A DNA stretch of 7,608 bases from contig CALCVP010000004.1 in the NCBI GenBank assembly GCA_937907705.1, forward strand, positions 1 to 7,608. Direction: 5' to 3'. The notes beneath the pieces are model-generated. The model saw only the letters and a list, made by a program, of their open reading frames with translations. It was not told the origin of the DNA and made no database searches. Source of the DNA: an uncultured Prevotella sp. GTDB taxonomy: Bacteria > Bacteroidota > Bacteroidia > Bacteroidales > Bacteroidaceae. Positions 6,266 to 7,608 of this stretch are shown here, piece after piece. The position numbers were made by a program, and so were the translations under genes. Within the stretch, counting starts at the first letter, position 1. Each line of letters opens with the position of its first letter.

Positions 6266-6283
6266 ATGGAGGATTACACATGA
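6266..6283 (+). other. Five-codon upstream ORF overlapping the regulator start
   Basis: ATG at 6266 opens the frame M-E-D-Y-T-stop, and its TGA (6281-6283) overlaps the ATG of the Crp-like gene in an ATGA arrangement. The frame covers the GGAGG site. It could couple translation but may be chance; there is no separate ribosome site for it. Confidence 0.2.
6268..6272 (+). promoter_or_regulatory. Strong Shine-Dalgarno GGAGG
   Basis: GGAGG ends seven bases before the ATG at 6280, fixing that start. Such a clear site is uncommon in Bacteroidales, where most genes start in AT-rich leaders, and none of the other genes here has one. Confidence 0.6.
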
Positions 6284-6867
6284 AAGAAGATGCAAAAACA
6301 ACTCGTGACATAGCACGTGAGTTGGCCCGAAAATACAGTACCATGACCCATGAAGAACTCGACACGTTAGAGTCGATACTGGAACCTATGAAATTTGCCA
6401 AAGGGCAAATGATTCTGAAGGAGGGCGGCTACTGTAAACACATCTTTTATATAGACCGCGGATTGGTAAGACAATTCTACTTCAAGAAAGGAAAAGAAGT
6501 TACAGAGCACTTGGCAGTAGAAGGCACTATATTCATGTGTATCGAAAGTTTGTTCAAAGAGGAACCTACCCACTTGCAGGTAGAGGCATTGGAGCCTACA
6601 CTTGTCTATGGTTTGCCCAAAGACAGATTGGAAGAGGTGGCACTGCATAATGTAAATATACAGATACTATACAGGAAAATATTGGAGGAATCCCTTATCC
6701 TGTCGCAAATCCACGCAGACCTTGTCAGATTTGAAACAGCGCAAGACAGATACAAGAAAATGTGCAAATTAAGTCCACAGGTAGTATTGCGCGCACCTCA
6801 AAACTATATTGCCAGCTATTTGCAGATGACTCCTGAAACACTCAGCAGGGTAAGGGCCAATGTGTAA
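6280..6867 (+). CDS. Crp/Fnr-family transcriptional regulator
   Basis: The 195-residue protein has a cyclic-nucleotide-binding-type beta-barrel at about residues 20-115 (FAKGQMILKEGGYCKHIFYI, GLVRQFYF, then the EGTIFMCIESLF region). A long dimer helix follows at about 118-165. A helix-turn-helix occupies about 171-193, where YIASYLQMTPETLSRVR holds the recognition helix. The protein stops right after that helix, so the beta-wing of E. coli CRP is missing; this is usual for the Bacteroidales group. The phosphate-binding GE..(L)....R(S/T) signature of true cAMP binders is also missing, so cAMP is an unlikely ligand and the signal is unknown. I see no Fe-S Cys set. The gene follows lepA by 37 bases without a terminator between, so it is probably co-transcribed. 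Its GGAGG site would favour strong translation. Confidence 0.9.
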   Translation: MKEDAKTTRDIARELARKYSTMTHEELDTLESILEPMKFAKGQMILKEGGYCKHIFYIDRGLVRQFYFKKGKEVTEHLAVEGTIFMCIESLFKEEPTHLQVEALEPTLVYGLPKDRLEEVALHNVNIQILYRKILEESLILSQIHADLVRFETAQDRYKKMCKLSPQVVLRAPQNYIASYLQMTPETLSRVRANV

Positions 6868-6947
6868 ATTCCGCGCAAACAGGTATTCTGCGTAATTTAA
6901 ATAATCATCTGACTCAAGTTATTTTTTGGATATTGCTCAAAATAATA

Positions 6948-6990
6948 GGGAAATGACAATCCTATGACTGTCATTTCCCCATTGTCTTTT
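6948..6990. terminator. Bidirectional intrinsic terminator
   Basis: GGGAAATGACA (6948-6958) and TGTCATTTCCC (6969-6979) form a perfect 11-bp stem with a ten-base loop. On the plus strand a T-rich ATTGTCTTTT follows; on the minus strand CTATTATTTT follows. It lies between the converging lepA-regulator operon and the DUF3078 gene and should end transcription from both sides. The rest of 6868-7044 shows no gene. Confidence 0.8.
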
Positions 6991-7044
6991 CACGAGGACA
7001 ACACATCTACGCTAAAGACACAGCTTACATTTCTGAAGAGCTGA

Positions 7045-7608
7045 TTAGAAAGAATAGGCAAAGCCTATGGAAGCATATTCTTTAAACTGCCAATAGCCAT
7101 GATGGTCATCACGCTTTGAAGAGCCGTCATCAAAGCGAGGATAAATAAATATGTTGGAAGAGATATACTTGTTGAAGAAGAACGATATGGTATTTTCCCA
7201 CTCCATCTCAGTACGTTTATAAGTAGTATAGCCGTACAGGCGGGTCTTCCACTTTATCATATTGTTGATAACCCATGTCAAGTCAAAGGTACACTCGGAA
7301 CCGAAGTCGTTCATGGTGTGCTTGCCCTCATCAAGCCCATATCGGGTAGCCAAGGCTTTCCGGCCTACATACCTGAAATTATAAGCCAATGGGGCCAACT
7401 GTATGGAACCAGTCAGTTTATTGCCCAGTGCACTCACTGAATAGCTCATACCTAAAGACAAGTTTACATTAAACGGCGACAAGAAATCCGAATATACATT
7501 GTTGTCATTGCTCTTATAGCCACGCATAAACTGGGTGGAAGCTATCATCTGGAAAGTATAATACCAGCGCTTGGTGGCCTGCAAGCCCAACTTGCCCGTA
7601 TAGCGCAA
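7045..7608 (-). CDS. DUF3078-type outer-membrane beta-barrel protein, C-terminal part
   Basis: The frame is open to the right edge, so the gene starts outside the window; the first codon seen is TTG (Leu), not a true start. The 187 residues visible are alternating, aromatic-rich beta-strands. They include a YKSND...YSDFLSPFNVNLSLGMSY segment, a LTGSIQLAPLAYNFRYV segment and a region with GSECTFDLTWVINNMIKWKTRLY, then a FFFNKYISSNIFIYPRFDDG strand pair and the terminal aromatic FAYSF. This pattern matches the DUF3078 family of Bacteroidetes outer-membrane proteins, function unknown. The Phe end suits Bam-dependent insertion. It converges on the regulator gene, with a shared terminator between. 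The family call comes from remembered motifs, not a search. Confidence 0.8.
   Translation of the reverse strand: MRYTGKLGLQATKRWYYTFQMIASTQFMRGYKSNDNNVYSDFLSPFNVNLSLGMSYSVSALGNKLTGSIQLAPLAYNFRYVGRKALATRYGLDEGKHTMNDFGSECTFDLTWVINNMIKWKTRLYGYTTYKRTEMEWENTISFFFNKYISSNIFIYPRFDDGSSKRDDHHGYWQFKEYASIGFAYSF

Noticed and set aside
6863..6898. Weak hairpin AAATTCCGC...GCGTAATTT at the end of the regulator gene
   Set aside because: One mismatch, a loop of about 15 bases and no T-run; the strong terminator at 6948-6990 explains transcript ending better.

Overview
The window looks like Bacteroides or a close relative (order Bacteroidales). The supporting signs are a TonB-dependent receptor with an N-terminal carboxypeptidase-regulatory-like domain, a DUF3078-type outer-membrane protein, a short Crp/Fnr regulator that ends at its recognition helix, promoters of the TAnnTTTG type, AT-rich spacers and few Shine-Dalgarno sites. 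I assign no species.

Layout from left to right. Positions 1-303 hold the 3' end of a decayed ISL3-type transposase, a possible element end and two hairpins, the second with a T-run. Positions 304-3086 (minus strand) are a likely two-gene operon: a 789-residue TonB-dependent receptor followed after 14 bases by a short, divergent HPPK (FolK-like) protein. Positions 3087-3912 have no convincing gene but are rich in structure: a 16-bp imperfect direct repeat with 22-bp period, a 2x9-bp tandem repeat, a CG-rich hairpin, a doubtful 91-codon ORF, a 61-bp inverted-repeat element that may be a dispersed repeat, a promoter-like box and a 22-bp near-perfect palindrome. Positions 3913-4305 (minus) encode a small lipoprotein of unknown role. 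It shares a divergent promoter region with lepA (4461-6242, plus), the translational GTPase EF-4. A Crp/Fnr-type regulator (6280-6867) follows lepA by 37 bases, probably on the same transcript, and has an unusually good GGAGG site. A bidirectional terminator (6948-6979) separates it from the converging C-terminal part of a DUF3078 outer-membrane protein that runs off the right edge.

The genes do not form one obvious pathway. lepA and folK-like functions are housekeeping, while the receptor, lipoprotein and DUF3078 protein belong to the cell envelope. I see no defence system, CRISPR array, tRNA or rRNA. The most interesting material is the non-coding block at 3087-3912 and the receptor/HPPK-like gene pair.
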